From Anabaena sp. 4-3 (GTDB lineage: Bacteria > Cyanobacteriota > Cyanobacteriia > Cyanobacteriales > Nostocaceae): a stretch of 64,000 nucleotides of DNA. Location of the stretch: contig NZ_LUHJ01000042.1 of assembly GCF_001597745.1 (NCBI RefSeq), forward strand, positions 62,001 through 126,000. The letters are read 5' to 3'. Of the stretch, positions 43,006-53,021 are shown in pieces. The stretch's first letter is position 1, and each line of letters starts with the position of its first letter. Position numbers and translations under genes: made by a program. The notes beneath the pieces were generated by a model, which ran no database searches, had not been told where the DNA came from, and saw only the letters and a program-made list of their open reading frames with translations.

Positions 43006-43270
43006 TTCAGTCAATATCTATAAGACAGATAATCTAATTTAGATATTTGATGAACAAGGTACAAAAGATACTTTTTGTTGCCCAAATCATTGTGAGAATT
43101 GGGTGAAATAATTGGTTGCAAGAATTTTCAGTTTTGAGACAGCTAATATTGAATTGTTTCCCAGAGAGTAAAGCTATAGTGTACTTAGCAATGCTGCTGT
43201 TGGTGTGGCTGAGGATCAGTCCTAATGCCAAGGTATTTTATGGATTAGTTTGGAAAGACACTCTAACTCG

Positions 43271-44611
43271 ATGACAGGCAAACACGCAAGACATAATGCT
43301 TTTCTGCGGCTAGTGTCTGGTAATGGAGGAGCATTTGGATCAGAATCTTGCTACTCGCTTACCAGTAAAGAGGTAGTAATTGGACGTGACCCCAGTTGCC
43401 AAGTTGTTTTGGATGCGATGATGTATAGGATGGTATCCCGTCGTCATGCTGTGGTGCGTCCCGTTGCTTCATCTGTAGATAATACAGTTAGCTGGGTACT
43501 GTGTGATTTAAATAGTGCTAATGGTACTTATTTAAATGGACAACGTTTGTATGGGTGTCAAGAACTGCACGCCGGCGATCGCATTGCTTTAGGCACTGAC
43601 GGGCCACAATTTTTGTTTGAATATGCGATCGCGGCTCAACCTACAGTGATTACAAACCAAGTGGCACCCCTACCATCAGCGAAAAATTCTACTCCACAAA
43701 AGCCGGATTCCGTCAGCTTTACCCAACTGTTTCCGATTATTTCTACAGGTAAAGATTTAACCCGTAAAGCTTATCTTGTACCGGGAATTCTCACAGTTAT
43801 ATTTGTCGTGTTGATGTTTGCTACTGTCGGACAGCCGCAAGCTAATCAAGTCATAGTAGCCACTTACATCGCACTGGCAGCTTACTATTTTGTCTATCAA
43901 CTGTGTGGTAAACCCAAACCTTGGTGGATACTCACCGGATCAGCTTTTTGTACCATCGTAATTTTACTCAGTCCCCTATTAAACTTATTTATCTTTATTT
44001 TTCGTGATCTTCTCCCCGGTAATGTCCCTCCGATAGATCAGCCTGTCAGCAGCCTCACAGAATTGTTTGTCAGGTACTTTTTTGGCGCGGGCTTGATGGA
44101 GGAATTACTCAAAGCTTTGCCGATACTGGGAACATATCTCATCGCTTTAGGTTTACCTTCTCCTTGGCGTGAACGTGTAGGAGTTTGGGAACCTTTAGAC
44201 GGGATTCTCCTGGGAACGGCTTCTGCTGTTGGCTTTACTTTGGTGGAAACTTTGGGTCAATATGTCCCGGCGGTATCTCTCCAGGCGGGTTCGGAGGTGG
44301 GTTTACAAGTTCTCATTGCCCGGATTTTAGGCTTACCAGCCGGACACATGGCTTATAGTGGTTATTTGGGGTATTTTATCGGATTAGCTGCCCTCAAACC
44401 CCGTCATGCTAAACAAATCCTTGCCGTTGGCTATCTCAGTGCGGCAGCACTTCACGCTTTATGGAATACTGCCGGACACAGTAATAATCTACTCTTAGTT
44501 GTCGTCGGTGTCTTATCTTATGCTTTTTTGATGGCAGCAATTCTCAAAGCTAGGGCTTTATCTCCCACGCGAGCGCAAAATTTTGCAACTCGTTTTCTTG
44601 GGCCTAAGTAA
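43271..44611 (+). CDS. FHA domain-PrsW intramembrane protease fusion
   Basis: 446 residues from ATG 43271; a TTG at 43250 is in frame. An N-terminal FHA domain (residues about 20-120) has IGRDPSCQVV, SRRHAVVRP and LNSANGTYLNGQRL, so it should bind phosphothreonine. Residues about 165-440 form about eight membrane segments with PrsW-type motifs: MEELLKALPI (EExxK), GILLGTASAVGFTLVE and LSAAALHALWNT with His. PrsW proteases cut membrane-bound anti-sigma factors in Bacillus. The fusion suggests that phosphorylation directs a membrane protease to a target. The upstream 200 bp are AT-rich without a clear promoter. Confidence 0.85.
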   Translation: MTGKHARHNAFLRLVSGNGGAFGSESCYSLTSKEVVIGRDPSCQVVLDAMMYRMVSRRHAVVRPVASSVDNTVSWVLCDLNSANGTYLNGQRLYGCQELHAGDRIALGTDGPQFLFEYAIAAQPTVITNQVAPLPSAKNSTPQKPDSVSFTQLFPIISTGKDLTRKAYLVPGILTVIFVVLMFATVGQPQANQVIVATYIALAAYYFVYQLCGKPKPWWILTGSAFCTIVILLSPLLNLFIFIFRDLLPGNVPPIDQPVSSLTELFVRYFFGAGLMEELLKALPILGTYLIALGLPSPWRERVGVWEPLDGILLGTASAVGFTLVETLGQYVPAVSLQAGSEVGLQVLIARILGLPAGHMAYSGYLGYFIGLAALKPRHAKQILAVGYLSAAALHALWNTAGHSNNLLLVVVGVLSYAFLMAAILKARALSPTRAQNFATRFLGPK

Positions 44612-44899
44612 AGGTGACGGCTATTTACCTCTGAAGGTAGATAGCTTGTATTTTCAAATCAAATTATGCTTATTTAAACTGGGATAGCTATATCTAAAAA
44701 ATGACCAAAAAATTGGCAAAACTGCAACCCAAGCTTCACCTGAGTAGGACATAATCCTGGAGATGGAGAATTTAGGATGAAGAGTTTTGATGAATCGCCT
44801 GTTTTAGCAGTCTCAAACAATCATCCTCACACCAATTGTGATTCCTGGTAATTTAAGTTATATCAAAGCCAAGCTGAGAAGATCAACAGAAAATATGAA

Positions 44900-45547
44900 T
44901 CAGGCTTGTGTCTCTAATTCGTTAATTTCTTGGAGAGCATGGTAAGCGATCGCCATGCTCAATTTAGCTTGCTCGATTTCTGATAAAGCTGTCCAATCTT
45001 GATTTTCCAGATTGCTGATTACCGATGTTAAACTTTGCGGTTCACTGCTACGCATGGCATAGGCATAAGGACGAGCCAAGATTAATAAATCCTCTGCTGT
45101 CCATGAGGGTAGTACAGCCTGTACACATTCCACCAATTGTTCACCCATTGATTGTGGAGATGCCAACATTTGAGTTGCTTTGGTAGCGATAGCATTGAGC
45201 CAGTTTTGCGGTACGCCAGCAGCCACAACGTTAGTTAAATTTTTTTGCAGTCTGTCTACCAATGAGGCATTTGTATTACAATTGTAATATGAAGAATAAC
45301 TAACCTGTGACCAGAGAGTATCTAGTTGGTGATAAAAAGCTGGTGATCTGCTAGTGATTTCCTCATCTAGCACATCTTGCAAAGCAAATTGCCGTTCTAA
45401 TTCCTCAAAATATGCTTCTGATTGATTATCGGCTGGATTCCAAGGATAGGTAGCATCTTCTGCTTCTAATAAAGCTGATAATAATTCTAATTCCACTTGA
45501 GATGCTACAGCATAGTAAGCGTCTGAACTGTTAATCTGATGAGTCAT
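44900..45547 (-). CDS. Helical hypothetical protein of the FHA/CHAT cluster
   Basis: 215 residues, acidic, mostly alpha-helical by eye (ELELLSALLEAEDATYPWNP, AYFEELERQFALQD, then several long Ala/Leu helices). No signal peptide or transmembrane segment. I do not recognise a domain. It is the downstream gene of a minus-strand run with the CHAT-FHA and PP2C genes, starting 119 bp after the CHAT stop, so it could be an effector or substrate of that system. Confidence 0.7.
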   Translation of the reverse strand: MTHQINSSDAYYAVASQVELELLSALLEAEDATYPWNPADNQSEAYFEELERQFALQDVLDEEITSRSPAFYHQLDTLWSQVSYSSYYNCNTNASLVDRLQKNLTNVVAAGVPQNWLNAIATKATQMLASPQSMGEQLVECVQAVLPSWTAEDLLILARPYAYAMRSSEPQSLTSVISNLENQDWTALSEIEQAKLSMAIAYHALQEINELETQA

Positions 45548-45666
45548 GGATTGCTTCCTAGTGGATTAATTTAGGGACATTGACAGCTACACTTGTCAAA
45601 TGCAAATTTCCGCAAAAAAGAAGTTTTTGATCAAAATTATTGCTGCCAATTTGACATAAGTTTTAC

Positions 45667-47253
45667 TCAGGTTTGAGAGTCTTCGATAATAAACTCCCAA
45701 GTTTCACTTCTAGAACTACCAAACTTGAGTTGCATTCCCGATTTTAACGGGACTTCCTCTCGAAGTATTTGTTGCCAACCATTAGCACCTAAACACCAAG
45801 TTGTACCATAAGTAGAAAAATCTTGTAAATAATAAGTTCTGAGATTAGTAGTACCAGTAAAGGTGTTGCGACAGAGAATTTCGGCGTGTCGCTTAGAAAC
45901 ATAGGGTTCAGGGAGGACAATATCATTGTCTTTGGTGCGGCCAATGCGGGTGACACCGTTTCGTAACAACCAAGTACGACCACCGGGGGAAAGCGATCGC
46001 AAACAAGCAACTGGTGCGGGAGAATTCAAGAAAGGCATAGCAGTTTCTGGGATTTCTGTGACACCTTCCTCAACATCTTTAATCAGTTCACCTTCAAAAT
46101 CTGGATGTAAATAGAGAACTGGTAAAGTCCAAGCCGGTTGATTGTATTTATATAGTGTTAACAGTTCTTGCCTAGCTTCTGCCACTGCTTCATCAATTGA
46201 TTTGCGCGATCGCAAAGCTTTAGCAAATACTTGGATAAAACTGTGACTTTCATGGTCAGCAATTTCATCACGCATGCCCAAAACTGCCGGCACACCATGA
46301 CGAATTAAAACTTCTGCCAAGCTACTAGCGGGGATAGCTTGATGATTAATCGCGGCTGGTTGCGCTCCCCAACAAGCATTAAAAACTGCTAATTTAACAG
46401 CACTCCGATTTAATACTTGGGCTAATTCTATACCATTGAGATTCATTCCTGGGCGTAAAACCAGTAATCCGCCATCGGGTGCTGGTAGACCATGACCAGC
46501 ATAGAAAAACACGTTATAGACTTTAGTTTCTAACTCTTGAATTAACTCTTGGGGAGTTGGTTGTAGGAGTGTTTTGACACTACAAGGAGCATACCTTTGA
46601 CCATAGCTACCTACCTGACCACCATTTAACAAGGTTTGTTCGAGGATAGCGGCTTCTTTTTGCAGTTGCAGGTTTTGATCGTAGCCCAAAACCAGGAGAA
46701 TTTTCAGGGCTTGGTCGGTGTGTAAATCTGGAAGTGGTTCTACTTCGCTGGTGGTGCGGCTAAACAGTAAATCTGGCGACAGGGACATGGCGGGTTGACC
46801 GGGTTCCCGTTGCATAATTTCCCAAGGTAGGGCGATTAAATCTGGATCACGGATTTCTAAGCGAAAGCGTAGCCGTGTATTTTGACCCATTGCCATACCA
46901 CGACTGCGTTCGAGACTACCGAGAATTGGCCCTTCAAATACCCAACGCCAGAGATTAATCCCTAAGTATTGCATTAATCGACTGCCGTAACCAGTAGCCT
47001 GACCAGAGGGGGGTGAGACTAAATTCATCGGGGCTTGGTTGACTGAGCGTTGGCTTGAGCCGGTGGAAATATTTATACCACTATGACCAGCAAACATTTG
47101 CTGCCATTCTTGCCAAACTTGAGTGAGTTCCACCGGCCATACACAGTCACGCAAAACATAGCCACTGGGATAGGGAGCCTTAACCACCCAAATGGCGAAA
47201 CTATTATTGCCAGTATTGATGAGACGGGCGATCGCCAGGTTCAGGGATGGCAT
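45667..47253 (-). CDS. CHAT-protease-like and FHA domain fusion
   Basis: 528 residues. Residues about 85-390 form a CHAT (caspase-HetF-associated with TPR) domain with the His/Cys dyad in VFFYAGHGLPAP (His254) and FNACWGAQ (Cys294), both intact. Residues 425-522 form an FHA domain (TRIGRTKDNDIVLPEPYVSKRHAEI, then FSTYGTTW). No TPRs and no signal peptide. A CHAT protease joined to a phosphothreonine reader is consistent with an effector protease steered by Ser/Thr kinases. It is downstream of the PP2C gene on the same strand (121 bp). Confidence 0.9.
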   Translation of the reverse strand: MPSLNLAIARLINTGNNSFAIWVVKAPYPSGYVLRDCVWPVELTQVWQEWQQMFAGHSGINISTGSSQRSVNQAPMNLVSPPSGQATGYGSRLMQYLGINLWRWVFEGPILGSLERSRGMAMGQNTRLRFRLEIRDPDLIALPWEIMQREPGQPAMSLSPDLLFSRTTSEVEPLPDLHTDQALKILLVLGYDQNLQLQKEAAILEQTLLNGGQVGSYGQRYAPCSVKTLLQPTPQELIQELETKVYNVFFYAGHGLPAPDGGLLVLRPGMNLNGIELAQVLNRSAVKLAVFNACWGAQPAAINHQAIPASSLAEVLIRHGVPAVLGMRDEIADHESHSFIQVFAKALRSRKSIDEAVAEARQELLTLYKYNQPAWTLPVLYLHPDFEGELIKDVEEGVTEIPETAMPFLNSPAPVACLRSLSPGGRTWLLRNGVTRIGRTKDNDIVLPEPYVSKRHAEILCRNTFTGTTNLRTYYLQDFSTYGTTWCLGANGWQQILREEVPLKSGMQLKFGSSRSETWEFIIEDSQT

Positions 47254-47374
47254 GGGTTGATGACACTAACGAGTGAACACAGATCATTTCCACCAATAAT
47301 TTTCCTATAGGAAAACTTTGAGTTGATAAATTTCAGTGTGGTTGTTATCTGTATTATTTCAGGTTTTCACAAGT

Positions 47375-49594
47375 TTATCGAGTATTTGTTGATGGTGTGT
47401 TTGGTGCTGGGGATGGGCTGTCTACTGAAGAACTGTTACAGGGAGTATCAGCATCACCGGGCAATACATCTACTTGCCAGTTTGCCAATTCCGAAGATTT
47501 GATTAAAACTGGTTTTTCTAAGATTTTCTGTGGTTGTGTGGGATTGGCACACACATCCAAAGATACCTGATCATCCCCGGAATCAACTGCGCTATTAGTT
47601 GTTTTCTCCACCACTTCTAAAAATGTGTCTGGTGGTAGTTTTACCTGATTTGGCAAAGTAATTTCATTTTTGGTTTTAATCACCGCACCAACGGCAAGGT
47701 TAGCAAGCGATCGCTCTTGTTGGGCTGTGCTGCTAGTTGCTGGTACAGTCGGAGTTGCAACCGGGTTAGTCGCTGGGTTTCTCCACCGCATTACCCCATA
47801 TCCCAGTAATCCAGACGCAACCACTAAGAACAAAGGTACGATGACAGTTAACGGCAACTTCGTCATGTTGCTGGTGAAGTTGGCGGGAATGACTTTTGTT
47901 TTTTGGTCGGGGTTGCCTTCTTGTAATATTTGTTGTGTGGCGTTTGCTGCTGGGGTTGCAGTTCTGATGGCGGTGCTATCTGGAATTACGACTTGAATGG
48001 CTGACTCTGGTTCCACATATCTCACTTGATAATGCACTAACGCAATGGTCACATTATCATGTCCGTTTTTGGTATTAGCAATTTCCACCAGTTGCTCGGC
48101 AACGTTGACTAATTGACTTTTCTCCGTGAGAATTGGTAAAATTTCTGTATCCCAATAATCTTCTACACGGTCAAAATCACTTAAACCATCTGTGGTGAGG
48201 AGAAATACAGCATCTTCGTCACAGATAAATCTTTGGGCTGTAGGATGCAATGAACTGCTGGGACTCATTCCTAAAGCTTGCACCAGAGAACCCGAACCAC
48301 TTTGTTGCACCGCTTCACGATAAACGGCATAACCCAATCTCACTTCCCGTGAGGCTACATCGTCATCCAGGGTAACTTGATAACAACCGTGATGGGTAAT
48401 CCAGTAAGCGCGACTGTCGCCTACATGGGTAATATAGATTTCGTGGGCAATCGGCAACGCCATGACTAGGGTTGTACCCATGCGTTTGCGCCCGTGACGA
48501 TTTTCGCTATCGTTACGCTGACTGATTTTGTCATTGACGCTGGCTACAGCCATTTCTAAATCTGCTAGCAGCAGTGAAGGTTCTATATGATCAGAGGGTA
48601 CTTTGGTTAGTTGCTGTACCTGCTGCTGAATAGTTTCAATGGCTAAGTTGGAGGCGACATTTCCCCCCTCATGTCCACCTATGCCATCACAAACTATCGC
48701 TAAAACTGTGGGTTGCGGTGGTTTGCTCAAGATGGTATCACTAGGCGGATAACAGGCATCTTCGTTACGTTCCCGCCTGGGGCCGGTGTCAGTTTTTGTA
48801 ATAATTTGAATGGTAGGTGTTTGAAATTTGGCTAACTCTGCCAACCCTCGGTCTAAAAATGCTATTAATAGTTCTGGAGAGTTGATTTCACCTTCAATCA
48901 ATAAATTACTAATTTGGTCAACAAATGGCGCGATCGCTGGTTTGGCATAGCGGCGTAGTTGCTGCCAAAATTCTCCTAATTTTGGTAACTCTGGTGCTGA
49001 GTGCGAGTCACAACTCAATTCTAATAACCTGACTAATGGCCCTTCTACCCGCAATAACTCCGGCTCCAGTAAGCTAGAGACAACGCCTTCGCTTTTTAAA
49101 GGTTGCCAAAGATGAGCAATTTGCCATAACCAATTGAGTTGGCGCATGGAATTGGCATTGCTCCAAGCCTCGGTTAAGCTGCTATAAAGATATACTTCTT
49201 GGGCTAAACTGTCTGTGAATAGGGGCGGTTTTTCTAATAGCAAAATTTCCCGGCGGATGCGTCCTTCTTGTATAGGTAAAACTCCATACACCTGCGGGAT
49301 GTGTAAGCGATAGGGAATCAGTCTCAGATAAGGTTTGATGGGTTGGATGTTGTCTATTTCTGGGGCTTGGGGTAATAACCCAGGTTTTGTATCGAAGACA
49401 ACGGATTGATTGATGATCAAATAGCGATCGGCTAATATTTCTCCAGGGCTGCCTACGCCTAAACCATCTCCTACCACCCATAAATAACGTTTAGGTAAGG
49501 GTGTGGAGCATCGCTGGCAAAACTTGTGCGTCAGGGGGTTTGCCGCCTGACAAAGTTCATTAGGGCAGTAGAGCGTTGCCGCATCATTTGTCAT
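47375..49594 (-). CDS. PP2C-type Ser/Thr phosphatase with zinc ribbon, pseudokinase-like domain and TM segment
   Basis: 739 residues from ATG 49594; an upstream ATG at 49648 adds a non-family leader. Order: a zinc ribbon (CPNELCQAANPLTHKFCQRC, residues 9-28), a region about 50-250 with kinase-like layout but no catalytic residues (ILADRYLI at its start, then SMRQLNWLWQIAHLWQPL), a PP2C domain about 270-530 (TDTGPRRERNEDACY, IVCDGIGGHEGGNVAS, THVGDSRAYW, LLTTDGLSDF, KNGHDNVT), one TM segment (about 585-605) and a periplasmic tail. It reverses Ser/Thr phosphorylation. It is the first gene of the CHAT-FHA run. Confidence 0.9.
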   Translation of the reverse strand: MTNDAATLYCPNELCQAANPLTHKFCQRCSTPLPKRYLWVVGDGLGVGSPGEILADRYLIINQSVVFDTKPGLLPQAPEIDNIQPIKPYLRLIPYRLHIPQVYGVLPIQEGRIRREILLLEKPPLFTDSLAQEVYLYSSLTEAWSNANSMRQLNWLWQIAHLWQPLKSEGVVSSLLEPELLRVEGPLVRLLELSCDSHSAPELPKLGEFWQQLRRYAKPAIAPFVDQISNLLIEGEINSPELLIAFLDRGLAELAKFQTPTIQIITKTDTGPRRERNEDACYPPSDTILSKPPQPTVLAIVCDGIGGHEGGNVASNLAIETIQQQVQQLTKVPSDHIEPSLLLADLEMAVASVNDKISQRNDSENRHGRKRMGTTLVMALPIAHEIYITHVGDSRAYWITHHGCYQVTLDDDVASREVRLGYAVYREAVQQSGSGSLVQALGMSPSSSLHPTAQRFICDEDAVFLLTTDGLSDFDRVEDYWDTEILPILTEKSQLVNVAEQLVEIANTKNGHDNVTIALVHYQVRYVEPESAIQVVIPDSTAIRTATPAANATQQILQEGNPDQKTKVIPANFTSNMTKLPLTVIVPLFLVVASGLLGYGVMRWRNPATNPVATPTVPATSSTAQQERSLANLAVGAVIKTKNEITLPNQVKLPPDTFLEVVEKTTNSAVDSGDDQVSLDVCANPTQPQKILEKPVLIKSSELANWQVDVLPGDADTPCNSSSVDSPSPAPNTPSTNTR

Positions 49595-50407
49595 AGTGTT
49601 CGCACCGATCAGCGATTGGCATTTTTTTAACAGCACTGGTAGCGGCAATTTTAACCGCTTATTTTCCTGAAATTTTCAGTATCTCAGGTGTAATGATGAT
49701 TTTAGCTGGCAGATACCAGAACATACTTATTACCTAATTTACAGTCTTATACAAATAACATACTCCTTTGTCAAACTTCCAGCCTGATCATAGCTTCTCT
49801 GCGGCTGTGACTTTCTATTATTCCAGCAACTAACTTCCACCCTGTCACCCTCTTTGTTGCCTTTGCTGTTACTATGTCACTACTGCCTGAGTCCGCCATT
49901 GAGAAAAACAGATATTTTTCTAGTTTATAATTTGCTGCTCTGCTCAGAACTTTAATTAAGAATTAAGATAGCTCAACCAACTTTTTCTCACTTCAGAATC
50001 CTCATGTCAGGCTGCCTAATACGCATCTGGTATGATGAAATTAATTAAACAAGTTTTCTCAAGGTCAGTAATCTTTCACTTCACCACAATATTCTCCAGC
50101 CAAAGAAAATTCATGTAAATTTTTGCTAAATTTGCTGATTGTGATCGTATTATTGCGATTTTTTGAGAAATTTTTTGTATCAAAATCTACTATTAATTGG
50201 AGGCGATGATGAGGTCTTTGGGAATCAGTAAACCAAATCAATCATGATATCCATGAACAGGTGGGGATTGACGCATCAGCAACAGCGCGAAGAAACTAGA
50301 GGCTTGACTAGCCCCTAGCCCCACCTCTTGTGGGTGACAGTTCTGGTTGCGCTGATCTTGGCTGAAGAATTCTTTGAGATCAGGCAATTGTGGAAAGTCA
50401 GGGACTG
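49595..50407. other. Long intergenic region with two hairpins and a micro-ORF
   Basis: 813 bp. GGAGG followed at 50206 by ATGATG starts a 13-codon reading frame (MMRSLGISKPNQS, 50206-50247). A CCCCACCTCTTGTGGGTGAC structure lies at about 50321-50340, downstream of the minus-strand gene ending at 50408, and may end its transcript. No other ORF is credible. The PP2C promoter should lie at its left side. Confidence 0.45.
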
Positions 50408-50758
50408 CTATTCGACTGCCACTTGGGGCAGACCCATACTATAGTTAGTGACGCGTGCAGACAGATTGTAGCTGATTTCACCTGATTGCAGGAGCGATCG
50501 CAAATAATGTTCTAAATCAGAGCCAATCCGGCGTAAGTTGTAGTCTGTGAGGTCTGCACCACTGGAGGCTTCGACCAGTTCATCAAACTGGCGATAAACC
50601 TTTTGTAAAGCATCTTCATTCCAGTTAAATTCGTTATCTGGATCAACATCCAGCGTTAAAACTTGATTACTGGGAACCAGTTCGCCTTCCTGGTCGATTT
50701 CTGCTGCAAAAATGCGAATATGCCGGGTTGTAGACTTAAGCAGCATCGAGTTTTCCAT
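50408..50758 (-). CDS. Conserved cyanobacterial small protein, 116 aa
   Basis: A soluble acidic protein ([29 protein letters not shown], then a helical C-terminal half). A second Met at residue 5 (50746) is an alternative start. I do not recognise a named family, but its composition and good codon usage support a real gene. It is monocistronic with long flanks on both sides. Confidence 0.68.
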   Translation of the reverse strand: MENSMLLKSTTRHIRIFAAEIDQEGELVPSNQVLTLDVDPDNEFNWNEDALQKVYRQFDELVEASSGADLTDYNLRRIGSDLEHYLRSLLQSGEISYNLSARVTNYSMGLPQVAVE

Positions 50759-51507
50759 AGCAGGATGTGAGATTTGGGTTGATTATACTGAAATCATTTT
50801 AACTGAATCACCAGTAAAGATGAATTGGCCTGGCAAAGCCAGCCAGAGCCTTCTAAACTTACAGGTAGATTCTGTATGTTTGTCATGAAAGTCTGACGGG
50901 AGGGAGTTCCCCAACCTCCCCTGTTTACCCTACTTTCTTCAGTAAGGGTAGAAACCATTCCTGACCTTCAGGTTAATTTAGCTTTGAGACTATGCTATTG
51001 TTGAAAACCAAGTTTTGATTTTTGATAAATTTGTTCATCAAAATTGCCACAATTTTATGATAAAAAAACGTACATCAAGTAAATTTACGTAATTAGCCAC
51101 CAAATGAGTCTAGCTGTAATCAATGCCCACAAAAACAGCAGATTTGCTTACGTGTAATTACGATAATTTGAGTAAAAACTCAAACTATTATTGACGGAAA
51201 AATAAAGTTGATGTAAAAACCTTTAAAAAGTTTGAACAAGTTCTTACAGAAACTTTATTGTATCGAATCTCAAAAACTGAATAATAGTTATGGCTTGCCT
51301 GAATCTGATCTGGCAAAGGAAGATTACACTACAGCAAAGTAAAAGTCTATCTAAATCAACACAGGAGAGTGCAATGGAATATAAATGCTATCACGGGAAA
51401 AAACACTATTAATTCAAACAGAGTAAATTCAAAAAAAATATAAAGAATTTGTGCAAGGGATTAGCTCCTCACCCTCATGACCACCAAGTAAAGGAACCGT
51501 CAGAATT
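50759..51507. other. Long region upstream of the 93-aa gene
   Basis: 749 bp, AT-rich from about 51000. A strong AGGAGA ribosome-binding site precedes ATG 51374 of a 12-codon frame (MEYKCYHGKKHY, to 51412). A GGAGGGAGTTCCCCAACCTCCCC inverted segment is at about 50899-50920. I see no larger gene. The region may contain a long leader or a small RNA. Confidence 0.45.
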
Positions 51508-51789
51508 ATGAACTCGAAAGCATTACCACGTCAGATAAATAATCTCGAAGTAGGTGTTTATGAGTGCGAAATAAATCTTAAATTTCGGTTAATTGAGGAA
51601 AAGAGTTTGCTAGGCGATCGCGAGCAACTGTTGCAAGTGCTACTAGATGCCCTGACAGAAGGTTCAGATGATTTCTTAGAAATGCTACAAGCATCTGTAA
51701 AAGCCCAGGAAATCACAGAATTTAAAGCCTCGCCCCAAATGCGCCGCCAACTGATGCGTTTACGTAATGCGGTTGATAATAATCAATAG
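51508..51789 (+). CDS. Small conserved protein, Npun_R1517-like
   Basis: 93 residues. The sequence (LPRQINNLEVGVYECEINLKFRLIEEKSLL then LTEGSDDFLEMLQ) is like a small family in heterocystous cyanobacteria that I remember as Npun_R1517-like and linked to nitrogen-step differentiation; this identity is from memory and is uncertain. A beta-sheet N-terminal half and a helical C-terminal half are visible. It has a 700-bp upstream region, suggesting complex regulation. Confidence 0.7.
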   Translation: MNSKALPRQINNLEVGVYECEINLKFRLIEEKSLLGDREQLLQVLLDALTEGSDDFLEMLQASVKAQEITEFKASPQMRRQLMRLRNAVDNNQ

Positions 51790-52269
51790 CTAACAATCAA
51801 GCTGTAATCAGCAGTAAGCTTGTATAACCTTATGCTTACATACAAGCTGTTAACCTACTCAGAAATAAGCTAAATCAAGCATCTACAGTGGTCTTCACTC
51901 TTTTCACTACTTAACCTAAATGAGTGTCTACTAATGCAAATCTGCCTGGCTTTTAGGGTGTATCACAGTTTCTGCTCTTTCGTAGCCTACAGGTAATATC
52001 GTTAACCAGGGTTTTACTTTCATTTGCAGGTATTAATTTAGTCAGCATCACCGCCAATCAACCACAATCTGTAATACTTGCGACATCATTAATTGATGAT
52101 CAATTCCTCCGATTTTTCAGCCATTGATTTGTTAATTACATTCATTTATGGGCAAGGTTGGACTCATATCTAACCATACTGCTGCCATAGGTATTTTTGC
52201 CGAAATCATAGAAAATAATGGGAACGTGAAAACCCCTGGCTCAAAGGCTAGGGGTTAACGGTGAGAGTG
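51790..52269. other. Intergenic region between convergent genes
   Basis: 480 bp. AAACCCCTGGCTCAAAGGCTAGGGGTTA (52229-52257, a strong hairpin with stem AACCCCTrGC) lies right after the minus-strand response-regulator gene and fits a terminator for it. TACAAGCTGTTAA repeats in variant form near 51835. No gene seen. Confidence 0.45.
52229..52258 (-). terminator. Hairpin after the LuxR-type response regulator
   Basis: AAAACCCCTGGCT...AGGCTAGGGGTTA form an 8-9 bp GC-rich stem 12 bp beyond the stop. On the minus strand a TTTTCACG follows, giving a short T-run. Confidence 0.6.
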
Positions 52270-52965
52270 TCAATGAGCTAGACCATGTTCTAAGGCGAAA
52301 CGAACTAACTCGGTACGACTATTAGTACCGGTTTTACTAAATAAACGACTGACATATTTTTCGACATTTCGCACACTGGTTTCTAAGCGACGGGCGATTT
52401 CTTTATTCATTAGCCCTTCGGCTACCAAGTTTAAAACACTTTGTTCTCTGGGGGTCAAATCGATTTTAAAAGGGGCTGGGGATTGAGAAATCGCATTTCT
52501 TTGGGTTAATAAAGCCTTAATTTGAGCAATTTGACTGGCTAATTCGGCAATATCAGGTGTTTCGCCGGCTTCAAGTGCAACTGAAGCCTTGGCGGTGCGC
52601 CTAGCCAATAAGTTTTCTACTATTGCCACTAACTCATCAGGATCGAAGGGCTTGGGGAGATAAGCATCAACACCAGCTTGATAACCTTGAATGCGATCGC
52701 TCGTCATGCCTTTAGCTGTCAAGAATACTACAGGTAGCGATTGAAAGCGGGGGTCATCTCGCAATTGTTTGAGAAACTGATAACCATCCACTTGGGGCAT
52801 CATGATGTCAGAAATTACTAGGTCGGGTGTATTGTGTTGCATTAAATCCCAACCTTCACGGGCGTTACTGGCAACTTGAACAACAAAGCCGCTTTCTTGC
52901 AAATAGTCTTTGACGGCTTCACGTAATCCGGGTTCATCATCTACCAGTAACAGTTGTGCTGACAT
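52270..52965 (-). CDS. LuxR-type response regulator (ycf29-like)
   Basis: 231 residues. The receiver (LLLVDDEPGLREA, LVISDIMMPQVDGYQF with the phospho-Asp at about 53, and YLPKPFDP with Lys) is followed by a linker and a LuxR-type HTH (LTPREQSVLNLVAEGLMNKEIARRL...VRNVEKYVSRLF). The pattern SVRNVEKYVSRLFSKTGTNSRTELVRFALEHGL resembles plastid ycf29/TctD proteins of cyanobacteria. No kinase is adjacent. The ATG is preceded by AGGAAATG. Confidence 0.9.
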   Translation of the reverse strand: MSAQLLLVDDEPGLREAVKDYLQESGFVVQVASNAREGWDLMQHNTPDLVISDIMMPQVDGYQFLKQLRDDPRFQSLPVVFLTAKGMTSDRIQGYQAGVDAYLPKPFDPDELVAIVENLLARRTAKASVALEAGETPDIAELASQIAQIKALLTQRNAISQSPAPFKIDLTPREQSVLNLVAEGLMNKEIARRLETSVRNVEKYVSRLFSKTGTNSRTELVRFALEHGLAH

Positions 52966-53021
52966 TGAACATTTCCTTATGGTCTACCTATTTCCAATGT
53001 AGCGAATCCTGAATTGAAAAT

